Shown here piece after piece: positions 34,059-44,156 of a stretch of 64,000 nucleotides of DNA; position 1 is the first letter of the stretch, and every line of letters starts with the position of its first letter. Source of the stretch: F-183 sp964627455 (GTDB taxonomy: Bacteria; Acidobacteriota; Terriglobia; Bryobacterales; Bryobacteraceae). The translations under genes and the position numbers were made by a program. The DNA lies in NCBI GenBank assembly GCA_964627455.1, contig CAZVKC010000010.1:62001-126000 (forward strand), read 5' to 3'. The notes beneath the pieces were generated by a model. The model saw only the letters and a program-made list of their open reading frames with translations, was not told the origin of the DNA and did no database searches.

Positions 34059-37000
34059 ATGCGTCCGTTGATTTCGCTTGCGGCGCTGCCGTTGTTGTCG
34101 TTCGCGCAGACGCCCGCTGCTTCTCCCGAATTCTTCGAAACCAAAGTTCGCCCCGTTCTTGCGAATAATTGCTACGGCTGCCATACCAACACCGCGATGG
34201 GCGGCCTTCGACTCGACAGCGCCGACGCCCTGATGAAAGGCGGCAAGCGCGGTCCCGCCGTTGTCCCCGGCGATCCATCCAAGAGCATTCTCATCGAAGC
34301 CATCAAACATACGAACCCCGATCTCAAAATGCCCATGGGCAACAAGCTCAAGGACCAGCAGATCGCGGACCTCTCGGAATGGATCAAAGCCGGCGCCAAA
34401 TGGCCGGCGAATACGCCAAAGCCCGCGACCGCTGCCGCGAAGGACGGCAAATTCGTCATCCTGCCGGAACTTCGCAAATTCTGGTCGTTCGTGCCGCTGC
34501 AGGATCCGCCGGCGCCGCAGGTCAAGGACGCCAAGTGGGCCAGGACCTCCATCGATCGTTTCATCCTCGCCAAACTCGAGAGCGAAGGCTTGAAGCCCGT
34601 CAAAGGGGCCTCGAAGCGCGACCTCATTCGCCGCGCCTACATGGACCTCACCGGCTTGCCGCCGTCATTCGAAGAGATTGACGCATTCGAGAAGGACGCC
34701 TCGCCGGATGCGTTCGCGAAGGTCGTCGACCGCCTGCTCGCCTCGCATCATTACGGCGAACGCTGGGGCCGCATGTGGCTCGATGTCGCCCGCTACGGCG
34801 AGGACGACTATCGCAGCCTCGACCCGATGCGACGCGGCTACAATCCCTATCCGAATGCCCACGTCTATCGCGACTGGGTGATCCAGGCGTTCAACGACGA
34901 TCTGCCGTACAGCGACTTCATCCGCGCGCAGATTGCCGGCGATCTTGCCGATCCGAAGATCCGCCACAAGATGCTGCCCGCCACGGGATTCCTCGGCCTC
35001 GGACCCTGGTATTACGACAACGGCTCCACCGAAGTGACCCGCGCGGACGAGCGGCATGACCGTGTCGACGCCGTCACTCGCGGCTTCCTCGGACTCACCG
35101 TCGCCTGCGCCCGCTGCCACGATCACAAGTACGATCCGGTTCCGACCAAGGATTACTACTCGCTCGCCGGCGTCTTCGCCAACACGGTGTATGAAGAGTA
35201 CCCGATGGTCCCGAAGTCCGTCGTCGCCGAATACAAGAAGGTCGAAGATCAGATCGACGTGAAGCAAAAGATCCTCGGCGAGATGCAGATGAACTTCTCG
35301 ATGCAACTCGCGCAGTCGCTCGCGCTGCAGATCTCGAATTACCTGCAGGGCGTGCACGAAGTCGTGGCGCAGAAGAAAGAGATGCCGAACGTCGTCGAGG
35401 CCCGCAAGCTCGACTTCGAACTGCTCGACCGCTGGATCAAGTACATGGAAAAGCCGACCACGCGCTACAAGAACAAGGACGCGTGGCAGGCTCTCATGAA
35501 GAAGCCCAACGGCGGATCCGCGCGCGAAGCCAAGAAGCTCGCCGACAAATTCCAGGAAGAGGCCGTGGCGCTCATGCTCGCGCGCAAAGAAATCGACGAA
35601 GAGAACAAGGTGATCGCGGCGAAAGCGCTCGAAGGCACCAAGCCCAAGAAGCGCGTCAACAAGCCGAGCGCCTTCGTCACCAACGACGACTTCTGCCCCG
35701 GCTGCGGCCTGCAGTTGAAGAGTCTCTCGGAAGAAGAGAACAGCTTCTGGATCGAACTCTTCCAGCGCCAGCTTGGCGAGAACGAAGATCCCGTCGCGAT
35801 GATGGCGATGGGGATGCGCAACATGAAGCCCGGCGTCCTGCTGTTCCGCGGTTGGGGACTCGAGAGCCGCATCGGTTCCGAAGCCCAGGCTCAGATGGCC
35901 GCCGTCCGCAAGGACATCGAAGAGGCGCGCAAGAAGATCGAACCGTATTATCCGTACCTGCACGGCGTAAAGGATGCCGAGAAACCGGCGAACCTCCAGC
36001 AGCACATGCGTGGCGATCCCTTCAACCTCGGACCCGAAGTGCCGCGCCACTTCCTCAGCGTTCTGTCGGAGGCCGACGAGCCGCCACCGTTCGCCAAGGG
36101 CAGCGGGCGCCTCGAACTCGCCGAGGACATCATTCGCCAGCCCCTCGCCATGCGTGTGATCGTGAACCGCATCTGGAAGGGCCACTTCGGAACCGGCATC
36201 GTCGACTCGCCCAGCAACTTCGGCATGACTGGCGAACGGCCGACGCATCCGGAACTGCTCGAACACCTCGCCACCAGCTTCTTCCGCAACGGCATGTCGA
36301 TCAAGAAGCTGCATCGCGACATCATGCTGAGCAGCGTTTATCAGCTCTCCGCAGCCAACGACGAAGCGAACGCCGCGAAGGATTCCGGCAACCGCATGTA
36401 CTGGCGCGCGAACCGCAAACGCGTCGACGCCGAGCAGCTTCGCGACTCTGTGATGCTCGTCTCCGGAACCCTCGACTCGTCAATCGGCGGTCCCTCGGAA
36501 GAGCTGACGCCTGCGATGAACCGCCGCACCATCTACGGTAAGGTCAGCCGCTACAAGCTCGATCAGTACCTGCAGACGTTCGACTTCCCGAGCCCCAACA
36601 TCAGCGCCGAAAAGCGTTTCACCACCACGGTGCCGCTGCAGCGCCTCTTCCTCATGAACAGCGACTTCATGCAAATCGAAGCAGAGAAGCTCGCCGAACG
36701 GGTAGCCGCCGCGCCAAACAATCGCGAGCGGATCCGCAAAGCGTACAAGCTGATCTACGGTCGCGACGCCACGGAACAGGAAGTCGCGCTTGGCCTCGAG
36801 TACCTCAAGAGCGAGCCGATGCGCGAGTTCGAAGAGCGCAAGAACGCCGCGCCGAAGGAGCAGCAGCGTCCCGGCGGCGGCCGGAATAAAGACGAAGCAG
36901 CCGGCGGTCCAGCACCGGATGCCGATGCCGATGCGAAACCCGAAGGCCCGGCCGCAGAGGCCGCAGGCGAAATGGGCATGGGCATGATGGGCGGCGTCGG

Positions 37001-37118
37001 CATGCCGCGCCGTGGAGCGCCCGGAGCAGCCGCTCCTGCCGTCAAGTACGAACCCACAGCCTGGGGACGCTACGCCAAGATCCTGCTCAGCTCGAGCGAG
37101 TTCCTGTTCATCAACTAA
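34059..37118 (+). CDS. PSCyt1-DUF1549-DUF1553 (PSD1) c-type cytochrome protein with a Gly/Met-rich tail
   Basis: The 1019-residue protein has a short signal peptide (ISLAALPLLSFAQ), a haem motif CYGCH (about residue 37-41 of FFETKVRPVLANNCYGCHTN), and a long DUF1549 block including CARCHDHKYDP. An insertion around residue 545 contains CPGCG (DDFCPGCGLQLKSL), like a zinc ribbon half. DUF1553 follows (ELAEDIIRQPLAMRVIVNRIWKGHFGTGIVDSPSNFG). The C-terminus has a low-complexity run with Gly, Ala and Met (about 925-990) before a final conserved YAKILLSSSEF. It pairs with the downstream DUF1501 gene, as at 14451-18451, but the order and partner receptor suggest a separate substrate. Confidence 0.87.
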   Translation: MRPLISLAALPLLSFAQTPAASPEFFETKVRPVLANNCYGCHTNTAMGGLRLDSADALMKGGKRGPAVVPGDPSKSILIEAIKHTNPDLKMPMGNKLKDQQIADLSEWIKAGAKWPANTPKPATAAAKDGKFVILPELRKFWSFVPLQDPPAPQVKDAKWARTSIDRFILAKLESEGLKPVKGASKRDLIRRAYMDLTGLPPSFEEIDAFEKDASPDAFAKVVDRLLASHHYGERWGRMWLDVARYGEDDYRSLDPMRRGYNPYPNAHVYRDWVIQAFNDDLPYSDFIRAQIAGDLADPKIRHKMLPATGFLGLGPWYYDNGSTEVTRADERHDRVDAVTRGFLGLTVACARCHDHKYDPVPTKDYYSLAGVFANTVYEEYPMVPKSVVAEYKKVEDQIDVKQKILGEMQMNFSMQLAQSLALQISNYLQGVHEVVAQKKEMPNVVEARKLDFELLDRWIKYMEKPTTRYKNKDAWQALMKKPNGGSAREAKKLADKFQEEAVALMLARKEIDEENKVIAAKALEGTKPKKRVNKPSAFVTNDDFCPGCGLQLKSLSEEENSFWIELFQRQLGENEDPVAMMAMGMRNMKPGVLLFRGWGLESRIGSEAQAQMAAVRKDIEEARKKIEPYYPYLHGVKDAEKPANLQQHMRGDPFNLGPEVPRHFLSVLSEADEPPPFAKGSGRLELAEDIIRQPLAMRVIVNRIWKGHFGTGIVDSPSNFGMTGERPTHPELLEHLATSFFRNGMSIKKLHRDIMLSSVYQLSAANDEANAAKDSGNRMYWRANRKRVDAEQLRDSVMLVSGTLDSSIGGPSEELTPAMNRRTIYGKVSRYKLDQYLQTFDFPSPNISAEKRFTTTVPLQRLFLMNSDFMQIEAEKLAERVAAAPNNRERIRKAYKLIYGRDATEQEVALGLEYLKSEPMREFEERKNAAPKEQQRPGGGRNKDEAAGGPAPDADADAKPEGPAAEAAGEMGMGMMGGVGMPRRGAPGAAAPAVKYEPTAWGRYAKILLSSSEFLFIN

Positions 37119-37135
37119 CGAGGAAGAAGAGACGA

Positions 37136-38608
37136 ATGCACCGTGCAATGAATCCCACCACCCGCCGTGAGGCCATGCGCCGCATCGGCAACGGCTTCGG
37201 CATGATGGCCTTCGCCGGCATGTTGAACAACTCGCTCCATGCCGCCGATGCGCACATGGGCGTCCACAAGCTCGACCATCCGCAGCGCGTCAAGCGAGTG
37301 ATCTTCCTCTTCATGAACGGAGGTCTCTCGCAGGTCGACAGCTTCGATCCGAAGCCGATGCTCGACAAGTACGACGGCAAGCCGCTCCCGGGAGGCGAGG
37401 TCAAAACCGAACGCAAGACCGGCGAACTCATGCGCTCGCCCTTCGCGTTCAAGAAATACGGCCAGTGCGGCATGGAAGTCAGCGAACTCTGGCCGCATCT
37501 CGGAGGCGTCGCCGACGACATTTGCTGGATCCGCTCGGTCTACACCGAGATCCCCAATCACGAGCCGGCCTGCCTGATGATGAACACCGGCGCCAACCAG
37601 GCCGGGCGTCCCGCCATCGGCTCGTGGCTCACCTACGGCCTCGGCTCCGAAAACCAGAATCTGCCGGGTTACGTCGTGCTGTGTCCCGACGTGCCGACCA
37701 CCGTGGGTCCGCCGCTGTGGGGCAACGGCTTCCTGCCGGCGATCCACCAGGGGACCTACATTTCCGACAAGATTCAAACGCCGGAAAACGACACGGCCCC
37801 AACCGCCGACGACAAAAAGAAGGTAGAAATCGAAAAGAACTTCGACCCAAAGAAACTCATCACCTACGTCAACAATCCGAAGTTCGAACTCGTCGAACAG
37901 CGCCGCGAACTCGACCTGCTCAACAAACTGGAGCAGATGAAGCGCGAGCGCGACGGTCAGGATCCGCAGGTCGAAGCGGTGCTGCAGTCGATGGAAGTCG
38001 CCTATCGCATGCAGACCGAAGCGCCGCAGGTGTTCGACATCCGCAAAGAAAACAAGTCAGTGCTCGAAATGTACGGCCAGGGCAGCACGGCGCGCGGATG
38101 TTTGATGGCGGTTCGCCTTGCGGAAAAAGGCGTGCGCATGGTGCAGGTCTATTACGCGAAGGGCGACCCGTGGGACGCGCACGGCGACATCATGGCGCAC
38201 AAGGTCAACGCCAAGAACTCAGACCAGCCGTTCGCGGCCGTGATCAAGGATCTCAAGCAGCGCGGCCTCTGGAACGACACGCTCGTCGTCTGCGGATCCG
38301 AGTTCGGACGCACGCCGGTGCGCGAAGTCGGCGGCGGAGGAGGCAATCTCAAGAAGGGCCGCGACCACAATCCCTTCGCCTTCACGATGTGGCTCGCCGG
38401 CGGCGCGGTCAAAGGCGGCACGATCTACGGCGCCACCGACGACTTCGGATTCAAGGCAATCGAAAAGCCGGTACATGTGCACGATATCCATGCCACGATC
38501 CTGCATCTCATGGGCATCGACCACACCAAACTGACGTATCGCTACAGCGGCCGGGACTTCCGCCTCACCGACGTCCACGGCAACGTGTTGCACGACATCA
38601 TCGCCTAG
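37136..38608 (+). CDS. DUF1501 protein (sulfatase-like)
   Basis: The 490-residue protein opens with an Arg-rich leader (NPTTRREAMRRIGNGFGMMAFAGML) of the Tat-like DUF1501 type. Core segments include RVIFLFMNGGLSQVDSFDPKPML, ICWIRSVYTEIPNHEPACLM, VVCGSEFGRTPVREVGGGGGN and GRDHNPFAFTMWLAGGAVKGG. These match the gene at 14451-15872 along the full length, with family differences (longer middle region with ENDTAPTADDKKKVEI). AGGAAGAAGAG is a good ribosome binding site. It is the last gene of the receptor operon and is followed by a stem-loop. Confidence 0.88.
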   Translation: MHRAMNPTTRREAMRRIGNGFGMMAFAGMLNNSLHAADAHMGVHKLDHPQRVKRVIFLFMNGGLSQVDSFDPKPMLDKYDGKPLPGGEVKTERKTGELMRSPFAFKKYGQCGMEVSELWPHLGGVADDICWIRSVYTEIPNHEPACLMMNTGANQAGRPAIGSWLTYGLGSENQNLPGYVVLCPDVPTTVGPPLWGNGFLPAIHQGTYISDKIQTPENDTAPTADDKKKVEIEKNFDPKKLITYVNNPKFELVEQRRELDLLNKLEQMKRERDGQDPQVEAVLQSMEVAYRMQTEAPQVFDIRKENKSVLEMYGQGSTARGCLMAVRLAEKGVRMVQVYYAKGDPWDAHGDIMAHKVNAKNSDQPFAAVIKDLKQRGLWNDTLVVCGSEFGRTPVREVGGGGGNLKKGRDHNPFAFTMWLAGGAVKGGTIYGATDDFGFKAIEKPVHVHDIHATILHLMGIDHTKLTYRYSGRDFRLTDVHGNVLHDIIA

Positions 38609-38615
38609 TCAGACA

Positions 38616-38637
38616 GGGCCGGAAGGAATTCCGGCCC
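38616..38637. terminator. Stem-loop between convergent genes
   Basis: GGGCCGGAA-GGAA-TTCCGGCCC, a perfect 9-base stem with a 4-base loop, directly after the DUF1501 stop and before the converging peptidoglycan-binding gene's stop. There is no U-tract, so it may act as a weak or bidirectional terminator or as an mRNA end. Confidence 0.6.
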
Positions 38638-38641
38638 CCTG

Positions 38642-39418
38642 CTACTCCCGGATCATCGTTCCCGTCATCTCGTATGTGCCGCTGCGAAACATCTGTTCCT
38701 CCGTGCGATCCGCCATCACCAGACTGAGGTTCACCACTTCCTTCGACAAGGTAGTCAGGGTCAGGTGGAACGCGACCAGCGCCTGGAGGCCCATCACCTT
38801 CCACCCGGACACTTTGAATCCTTGTTGCCACGCCGCACTTACTTTCCCGCTCCTCGCCGGCATTCCGCGGCGCAAAGTGAAGTCTCCTTGTTGCCAGCCC
38901 GTCAGAAGTGACCCAAGGTCACCTGTGCGGCGATCGACATTCATAGCATATTGTTCCGCTTGCCCTGGCATGCCAAACGGAGTCAAAGTGATCTTACCCA
39001 GGCGATGCGGCCCCTTGCCTTCCGCCTCCCAAGTCTCAACCAGATAAGTCCAGCGTGTGAAAGTTGCCGGCAGGGGATCATCGCTTCCGCCGCCGTTACC
39101 TCCACCGCCGCCGCCACCTTTCTTTCCGCTGAACTCATCGTCGAGCGCCTGCATCGTCTTTGGACCGACAATGCCATCGATCCCGCCTCCAGCGTGGAGA
39201 ATGTCGCGGTCTTTCTTAAAGTGATAGACAGCCCGATAGGTCCCGTCTCCAAAGACGCCATCGGCGCCCAGCCAGCCGCATCCATAGCCGAGGTCCTGCA
39301 AAGCTTGCTGGACTTTCTTCACTCCGGCGCCCCGGCTCCCGCGGTCGTACCGGAGTCTTCCTGACAGCACGTCCTCCAGCTCAGCCGGCGATTGAAAACG
39401 TTCCGAATCAAATGGCAT
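38642..39418 (-). CDS. Peptidoglycan-binding domain protein with a Gly-rich linker
   Basis: The 258-residue protein has no signal peptide. Residues about 25-85 form a peptidoglycan-binding type 1 domain (GAGVKKVQQALQDLGYGCG...DGVFGDGTYRAVYHFKKD...GIVGPKTMQALDDEFS). A linker with GGGGGGGNGGG follows (about 88-102), then an about 150-residue domain (RWTYLVETWEAEGKGPHRLG...GEQFT-like repeats absent) that I do not recognise; it has many Trp and Gly and ends MTGTMIRE. The start at 39418 has AGGAGAG upstream. The gene lies 66 bases after the Ser/Thr kinase gene. A role outside the cell would need an unusual export route. Confidence 0.6.
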   Translation of the reverse strand: MPFDSERFQSPAELEDVLSGRLRYDRGSRGAGVKKVQQALQDLGYGCGWLGADGVFGDGTYRAVYHFKKDRDILHAGGGIDGIVGPKTMQALDDEFSGKKGGGGGGGNGGGSDDPLPATFTRWTYLVETWEAEGKGPHRLGKITLTPFGMPGQAEQYAMNVDRRTGDLGSLLTGWQQGDFTLRRGMPARSGKVSAAWQQGFKVSGWKVMGLQALVAFHLTLTTLSKEVVNLSLVMADRTEEQMFRSGTYEMTGTMIRE

Positions 39419-39484
39419 TGCACGAACTCTCCTGGCCAGAGAGCGCAAGCCGTGAGAAATCCCTCTCAAGAAAATAAAAAAAGT

Positions 39485-42300
39485 TTACTGGCCCTCGAAT
39501 GCCCGCAAGCTGGCGTCCAGCTCTTTCCGCAGCGGACTCGCCGGGAGCGTCATCGCGATCGCCTGCTGCACCGTCTTCACCGCTTCGTCTTTCCGGCCAT
39601 TGCGGAACAGCGCCCAGGCCAGCGTGTCGAGCAGCGCGGGATTCGGCGTCTTCACCTTGGAAGCGAGTTTCTCCGCCACGGCCAGCGCCGCCTTGTCGTC
39701 CCGCAATGCCGGAAACCGGCACTTCAACAGCGCATCGGCGTAATCGTTCAGCTCGAACACAGCCGCAGTCGGCCTCTCCGCCAGTCGCCGCAGAATCTCC
39801 AGTGCCTCTCTCATGCGCGGTTCGCCCTCCGAAGCGCGGCCCGCATCCTGCATCGCCTCGGCCTGGCGGCGCAACGCCACTGCAAGGTACATCGATGTTT
39901 GCACGTCGCCGGGTTCGGTCTGCAGCGCGCTTCGCAATCCGGAAGCAACCTGCCCGTAGCCGCTGATGACATCGTCGCTGGAACCCTTCAACCTCGACAG
40001 AAGAGGCATCATCTGGAATCGCAGAGCCCCCACCGATCGCCGGTAACCGAGGTTCTCCGGATGGGCTTTGGCGAGCGCGGTCTGTTGTTCGATCGCTTTG
40101 CGGTAGGCGCTCAGTGCGCCAACGATATCGCCTTCATTGACCTTTGAATTCGCCAGCCTTCCGAGCGCCAGCACGCCGAAGTGCCGCATATCGTCGGTGA
40201 GTTCGCGCGCGGGGATCCGCTCAAACGCCGACACCGCCAAACCACAATACTTCCGGCTTGCCGGAGTGTCCGAGCGCAGAACCGCCACACGGCAAAGTCC
40301 GTCGTAACCTTGCGATTCGGTGGCAAGCGTATGCGTCAACCCCCGGGGCAGCTTGCGCGACACCTCGAGGGACGCGAGATAGTTCTTCTCAGCGGCCGCA
40401 ATCTCGTTATAACCGATGTACAGATTACCCAACGTGGAATAGAGTTGCGCGGAATGCAGAAGCCAGGTCGGCTGCAGCGGATCCCGCTGTTCCAGCTGCC
40501 GTCGCAGCCTTAGCGCTTTTTCAAATACGGGAATCGCGGCGCGGCTGCCCTCGGCGCCCCACTCGAGAGTGCTCCCCATTCGCGNNNNNNNNNNNNNNNN
40601 NNNNNNNNNNNNNNNNNNNNNNNNNNNNNNNNNNNNNNNNNNNNNNNNNNNNNNNNNNNNNNNNNNNNNNNNNNNNNNNNNNNNGGAATCGCGGCGCGGC
40701 TGCCCTCGGCGCCCCACTCGAGAGTGCTCCCCATTCGCGAACCCACACGCTCATAGGCCGACGCCAGCGCATCCTGCAAATCAGGATCGTCTCCTGATTC
40801 GCGTTCGAGCCGCTGCAGAAACTCGAGCGCCCGTTCGAGAGTCAACTTTCGCACCGGCGCCGCGCCGGCCACTTCGCGGATCTTGTCGTAGAAGTCGAAC
40901 AGCAGGCTCGTCGAGAGTTCCCGGACATCGCGCGACGTCCGTTCCGCGCGCTCGCGCTGCCGCTTCGCCTCCGCCTCTTCGGCTTCCGACTTCTTCCGCT
41001 CCTCTTCCGCTATCGACCGTGCCTGCTGCGCCTCGGCAATCAGGCGTTCCGCTTGCGCGCGGCTGGCGCGTTCGAGTTCCGCCTCGCGCTGTGCCACCAA
41101 AATGCCTGCAACGAGCAAAACAAACACCATCGCGATCGCAAACGCCGGAGCCCAGTTCCGCCGCACCCACTTCTGGATCCGGTAGGCAGTCGCGGGACCT
41201 CGCGCCTGCACCGGCTGGCCCTGCAGATGCCGCTCGATGTCATCGCGCATCGACTCCACCGACGGATATCGCAGCCTCGCTTCCTTTCGCAGCGCCTGCA
41301 ACACGATACTATCGAGGTCCCCAGCGACGCTTCGCCGGAACTCAGGCGGGCAGGCTCGTGACGGCAGTTCCGGAACCGTGGTCTCGCTGCACGCTTCCAG
41401 GATCAGCGCCTCGACCGAACCATCGAGCGGCGTGCGATACGGACTCCGCTTGCCGGTCAGCAGGCCGTACAATACGACGCCGAGCGAGTAGACATCGGCG
41501 GCAGTGGTGACCGGCTGTCCCCGCAGCTGTTCCGGACTCGCATATCGCGGCGTAAGCCGGATCGTGCGCGTCGCCATCGCATCCACACTGCCCGGCTCGA
41601 GGACCTTCGCAATCCCGAAGTCCAAGAGCTTCACTTCGCCGTCGTCCGTAACCAGGATGTTCGACGGCTTCAAGTCGCGATGCACGACCAGATGTCCGTG
41701 CGCATACTGCACCGCGTCGCACACCTTCAGAAAGAGGCGCAAGCGTTCCCGCACAGAAAGCCGCCGGGCTTCGCAGTATTCGTCGATCGGAACTCCCGCG
41801 ACGAGTTCCATCACCAGGTACAACGCGCCGTCCGCCGTCGTCCCGCCGTCGAGAATCCGCGCGATGTTCGGATGCTCCAGCCGCGCCAGAATCTCGCGCT
41901 CGGCCTGAAAGTTCTTGCGCGCAATCATCGCCAGGATCGGATCGGCCGTCAGCTTGATCGCGACTTCCTTGTCGAACGCCCCGTCCACCCGCCGCGCTCG
42001 AAAGACGACTCCCATGCCGCCTTCACCGATCTGCTCGACGAGTTCGTATGCGCCGAGCCGCATACCCTTGCCGATCGCCGGCCGCACGCCGGCAGCCGTA
42101 CTCAAGGCGCCTTGCTCGAGCACGCCCGGAGGCTCGTCCGCCGCAGCCAGCATCGCCATCACTTCCGCGGCGATCGACGCATCCGGAGCGCTCGCCGAAA
42201 CAAAGCTCGCGCGCACGCCCTCCGGCATCGCGCTTGCCTGCTCGAACAGGTCGCGAACCAGTTGGAACCGCCCGATTTCCCCGGCCCCTCCGCCCGTCAT
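39485..42300 (-). CDS. Ser/Thr protein kinase with a membrane helix and TPR-like region, interrupted by an artefactual N gap
   Basis: After removing the 155-base artefact the protein has about 886 residues. An N-terminal region of about 80 residues is followed by a Hanks-type kinase: glycine loop GEGGMGVVF (about 91), EVAIKLT, catalytic VVHRDLKPSN (about 200), LLDFGIAK and YASPEQLRG. A single membrane helix (APAFAIAMVFVLLVAGILV, about 400) is followed by a long coiled coil (ARSIAEEERKKSEAEEAEAKR) and TPR-like repeats. It phosphorylates Ser/Thr of partners inside the cell. It is divergent from an ECF sigma factor; acidobacterial ECF and TPR-kinase genes are often linked. The start at 42300 is uncertain; the ATG at 42318 overlaps the sigma ATG as CATATG. 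Confidence 0.85.
40530..40739. other. Assembly gap with duplicated 55-base flanks
   Basis: 100 N at 40585-40684; the 55 bases at 40530-40584 are repeated exactly at 40685-40739. Collapsing restores the kinase frame through MGSTLEWGAEGSRAAIPVFEKAL. Confidence 0.95.
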
Positions 42301-42318
42301 CGAGCGGTAGGGTACCAT

Positions 42319-42912
42319 ATGCCAGTGCCCGACCGGCATGAGGACCTCACAGCGCTATTGACTGCCTGGCGGGATGGCGACCGCGACGCAGCGGACCGCG
42401 TTCTCAGCCAGGTATACGGCGACCTGCGCCGTCTCGCGGCACACTACATCCGCGACGAGCGTGTCGATCATACGCTCAATCCCACCAGCCTCGTACACGA
42501 ACTCTATCTGCGCATGTTGAGCGGCGCGACTCCGGACTGGAAAGACCGCGTCCACTTCTTTGCGATCGCCGCCCGACAACTGCGGCGCCTGCTCGTCGAT
42601 CACGCGCGCCGAGTGAATGCCGCGCGCCGAGGTGGAGGACTCACCGTCCGCGTGCCGATCGGCGAGAACGACGGCATATCCGGCCCTGCCCGGGATGAAA
42701 GCCTTCTCACGATCGATCAACTACTCACGCGCCTGGCCGAACACGACGCGCGAACCGCACGCGGCGTCGAACTCCGCTTCTTCGGGGGTCTCGAGGAAAC
42801 CGAGATCGCTGAAGCATTGCAGATATCCGTATCCACGGTTCGCCGCGATTGGGCGTTTGCGCGCGCCTGGATGATGGCGCGCCTTACGGGCGCCGTCGAT
42901 CCAAATTCCTAA
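42319..42912 (+). CDS. ECF sigma factor (acidobacterial ECF-SigK/TIGR02999-like)
   Basis: The 197-residue protein has region 2 (VYGDLRRLAAHYIRDERVDHTLNPTSLVHELYLRML) and region 4 (LRFFGGLEETEIAEALQISVSTVRRDWAFARAWM). The NPTSLVHE and the STVRRDW.FAR.W segments are characteristic of the ECF class linked to Ser/Thr kinases in Acidobacteria and Planctomycetes. It directs RNA polymerase to alternative promoters; activity is probably controlled by kinase phosphorylation rather than an anti-sigma factor. Start at the ATG at 42319, just 18 bases from the chosen kinase start on the other strand. The end overlaps the thiolase stop by four bases. Confidence 0.88.
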   Translation: MPVPDRHEDLTALLTAWRDGDRDAADRVLSQVYGDLRRLAAHYIRDERVDHTLNPTSLVHELYLRMLSGATPDWKDRVHFFAIAARQLRRLLVDHARRVNAARRGGGLTVRVPIGENDGISGPARDESLLTIDQLLTRLAEHDARTARGVELRFFGGLEETEIAEALQISVSTVRRDWAFARAWMMARLTGAVDPNS

Positions 42913-44132
42913 ACACGTTCGAGAATCACGGCAATTCCCTGCCCCACACCGATGCACATCGTGCACAGCGCGTAGCGTCCACCGGTTCGCCGAAGTTGAT
43001 ACGCCGCGGTCGTGATCAACCGCGCGCCGCTCGCCCCCAGCGGATGTCCAAGCGCAATGGCGCCTCCGTTCGGATTCACCTGCGCAGCATCATCCGCCAC
43101 GCCGAGGTCCCGCAACACGGCAAGCCCCTGCGCAGCGAAGGCCTCATTCAACTCGATCACGTCCATCTGACCGATGGTCAGTTGCGCCTGCTGCAAGGCC
43201 TTCCGCGACGCCGGCACGGGACCCACACCCATCACGCGCGGCGCAACGCCCGCCACCGCGGATGTCACCACACGCGCCAGCGGCTTCAATCCGAATCGCG
43301 CGACTGTCTCGCCATTCGCCAGCAACACCGCACAAGCGCCATCGTTGATGCCGGACGCATTGCCGGCCGTAACCGTACCGTTTGCCTTCACCACAGGCTT
43401 CAACTTCGCCAGCGCTTCGAGCGTCGTATCCGGCCGCGGATGCTCGTCCTGCGCGATGACAACCGGTTCCCCGCCCTTCTTCTTTGGAGCCAGGCGCACC
43501 GGCGCAATCTCGTCCGCAAACACGCCGGCCGCGATTCCCTGCCCCGCCCGCTGCTGACTGCGAAACGCAAACGCATCCTGATCCGCGCGTGAGATCTTCC
43601 ATTCCTCGGCGACATTCTCCGCCGTCTCCGGCATCGAGTCGACTCCGAACTTCTCGCGCATGATCGGGTTGATGAAGCGCCACCCGATCGTCGTATCCAC
43701 CATGTCGAGCGACCGCGAAAACGCAGCGTCCGGCTTGCTCACGACATATGGCGCGCGCGACATACTCTCGACGCCACCGGCGATGATCAGCGATGCCTCG
43801 TCGCACTTGATGGCGCGAGCCGCAGTTGCAACTGCATCCATGCTGGACCCGCACAATCGATTCACCGTCGCGCCTGGGATCTCCACCGGAAGCCCCGCCA
43901 GCAGCAGCGCCATGCGTGCGACATTGCGATTGTCTTCGCCCGCCTGGTTGGCGCATCCATACAACACGTCGTCGAGCGTGGACCAGTCGACCTGCGGATT
44001 CCGTTCCATCAGTGCGCGGATCGGCAGCGCGGCGAGATCATCGGTTCGAATGCCGGACAGCCCGCCGCCGTAGCGGCCAATCGGCGTTCGGATCGCGTCA
44101 CAAATAAATGCTTCAGATGCAGCAACGGACAT
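42909..44132 (-). CDS. pcaF: Acetyl-CoA acyltransferase, probably 3-oxoadipyl-CoA thiolase
   Basis: The 407-residue thiolase is closest in pattern to PcaF/PaaJ. The N-terminus AFICDAIRTPIGRYGGGLSGIRTDDLAALPIRALMERNP, followed by YGCANQAGEDNRNVARMALLLAGLP, is typical of 3-oxoadipyl-CoA thiolases, which split 3-oxoadipyl-CoA into succinyl-CoA and acetyl-CoA. The active-site cysteine lies in NRLCGSSMDA (about C92), the His in GHPLGASG, and the second Cys in CTMCIGVGQG. There are no other pca or paa genes in the window, so the pathway context is unproven. It ends convergently with the sigma factor gene, overlapping by four bases. Confidence 0.88.
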   Translation of the reverse strand: MSVAASEAFICDAIRTPIGRYGGGLSGIRTDDLAALPIRALMERNPQVDWSTLDDVLYGCANQAGEDNRNVARMALLLAGLPVEIPGATVNRLCGSSMDAVATAARAIKCDEASLIIAGGVESMSRAPYVVSKPDAAFSRSLDMVDTTIGWRFINPIMREKFGVDSMPETAENVAEEWKISRADQDAFAFRSQQRAGQGIAAGVFADEIAPVRLAPKKKGGEPVVIAQDEHPRPDTTLEALAKLKPVVKANGTVTAGNASGINDGACAVLLANGETVARFGLKPLARVVTSAVAGVAPRVMGVGPVPASRKALQQAQLTIGQMDVIELNEAFAAQGLAVLRDLGVADDAAQVNPNGGAIALGHPLGASGARLITTAAYQLRRTGGRYALCTMCIGVGQGIAVILERV

Positions 44133-44156
44133 GAGTCCGAATGTATCGCACTCGCG

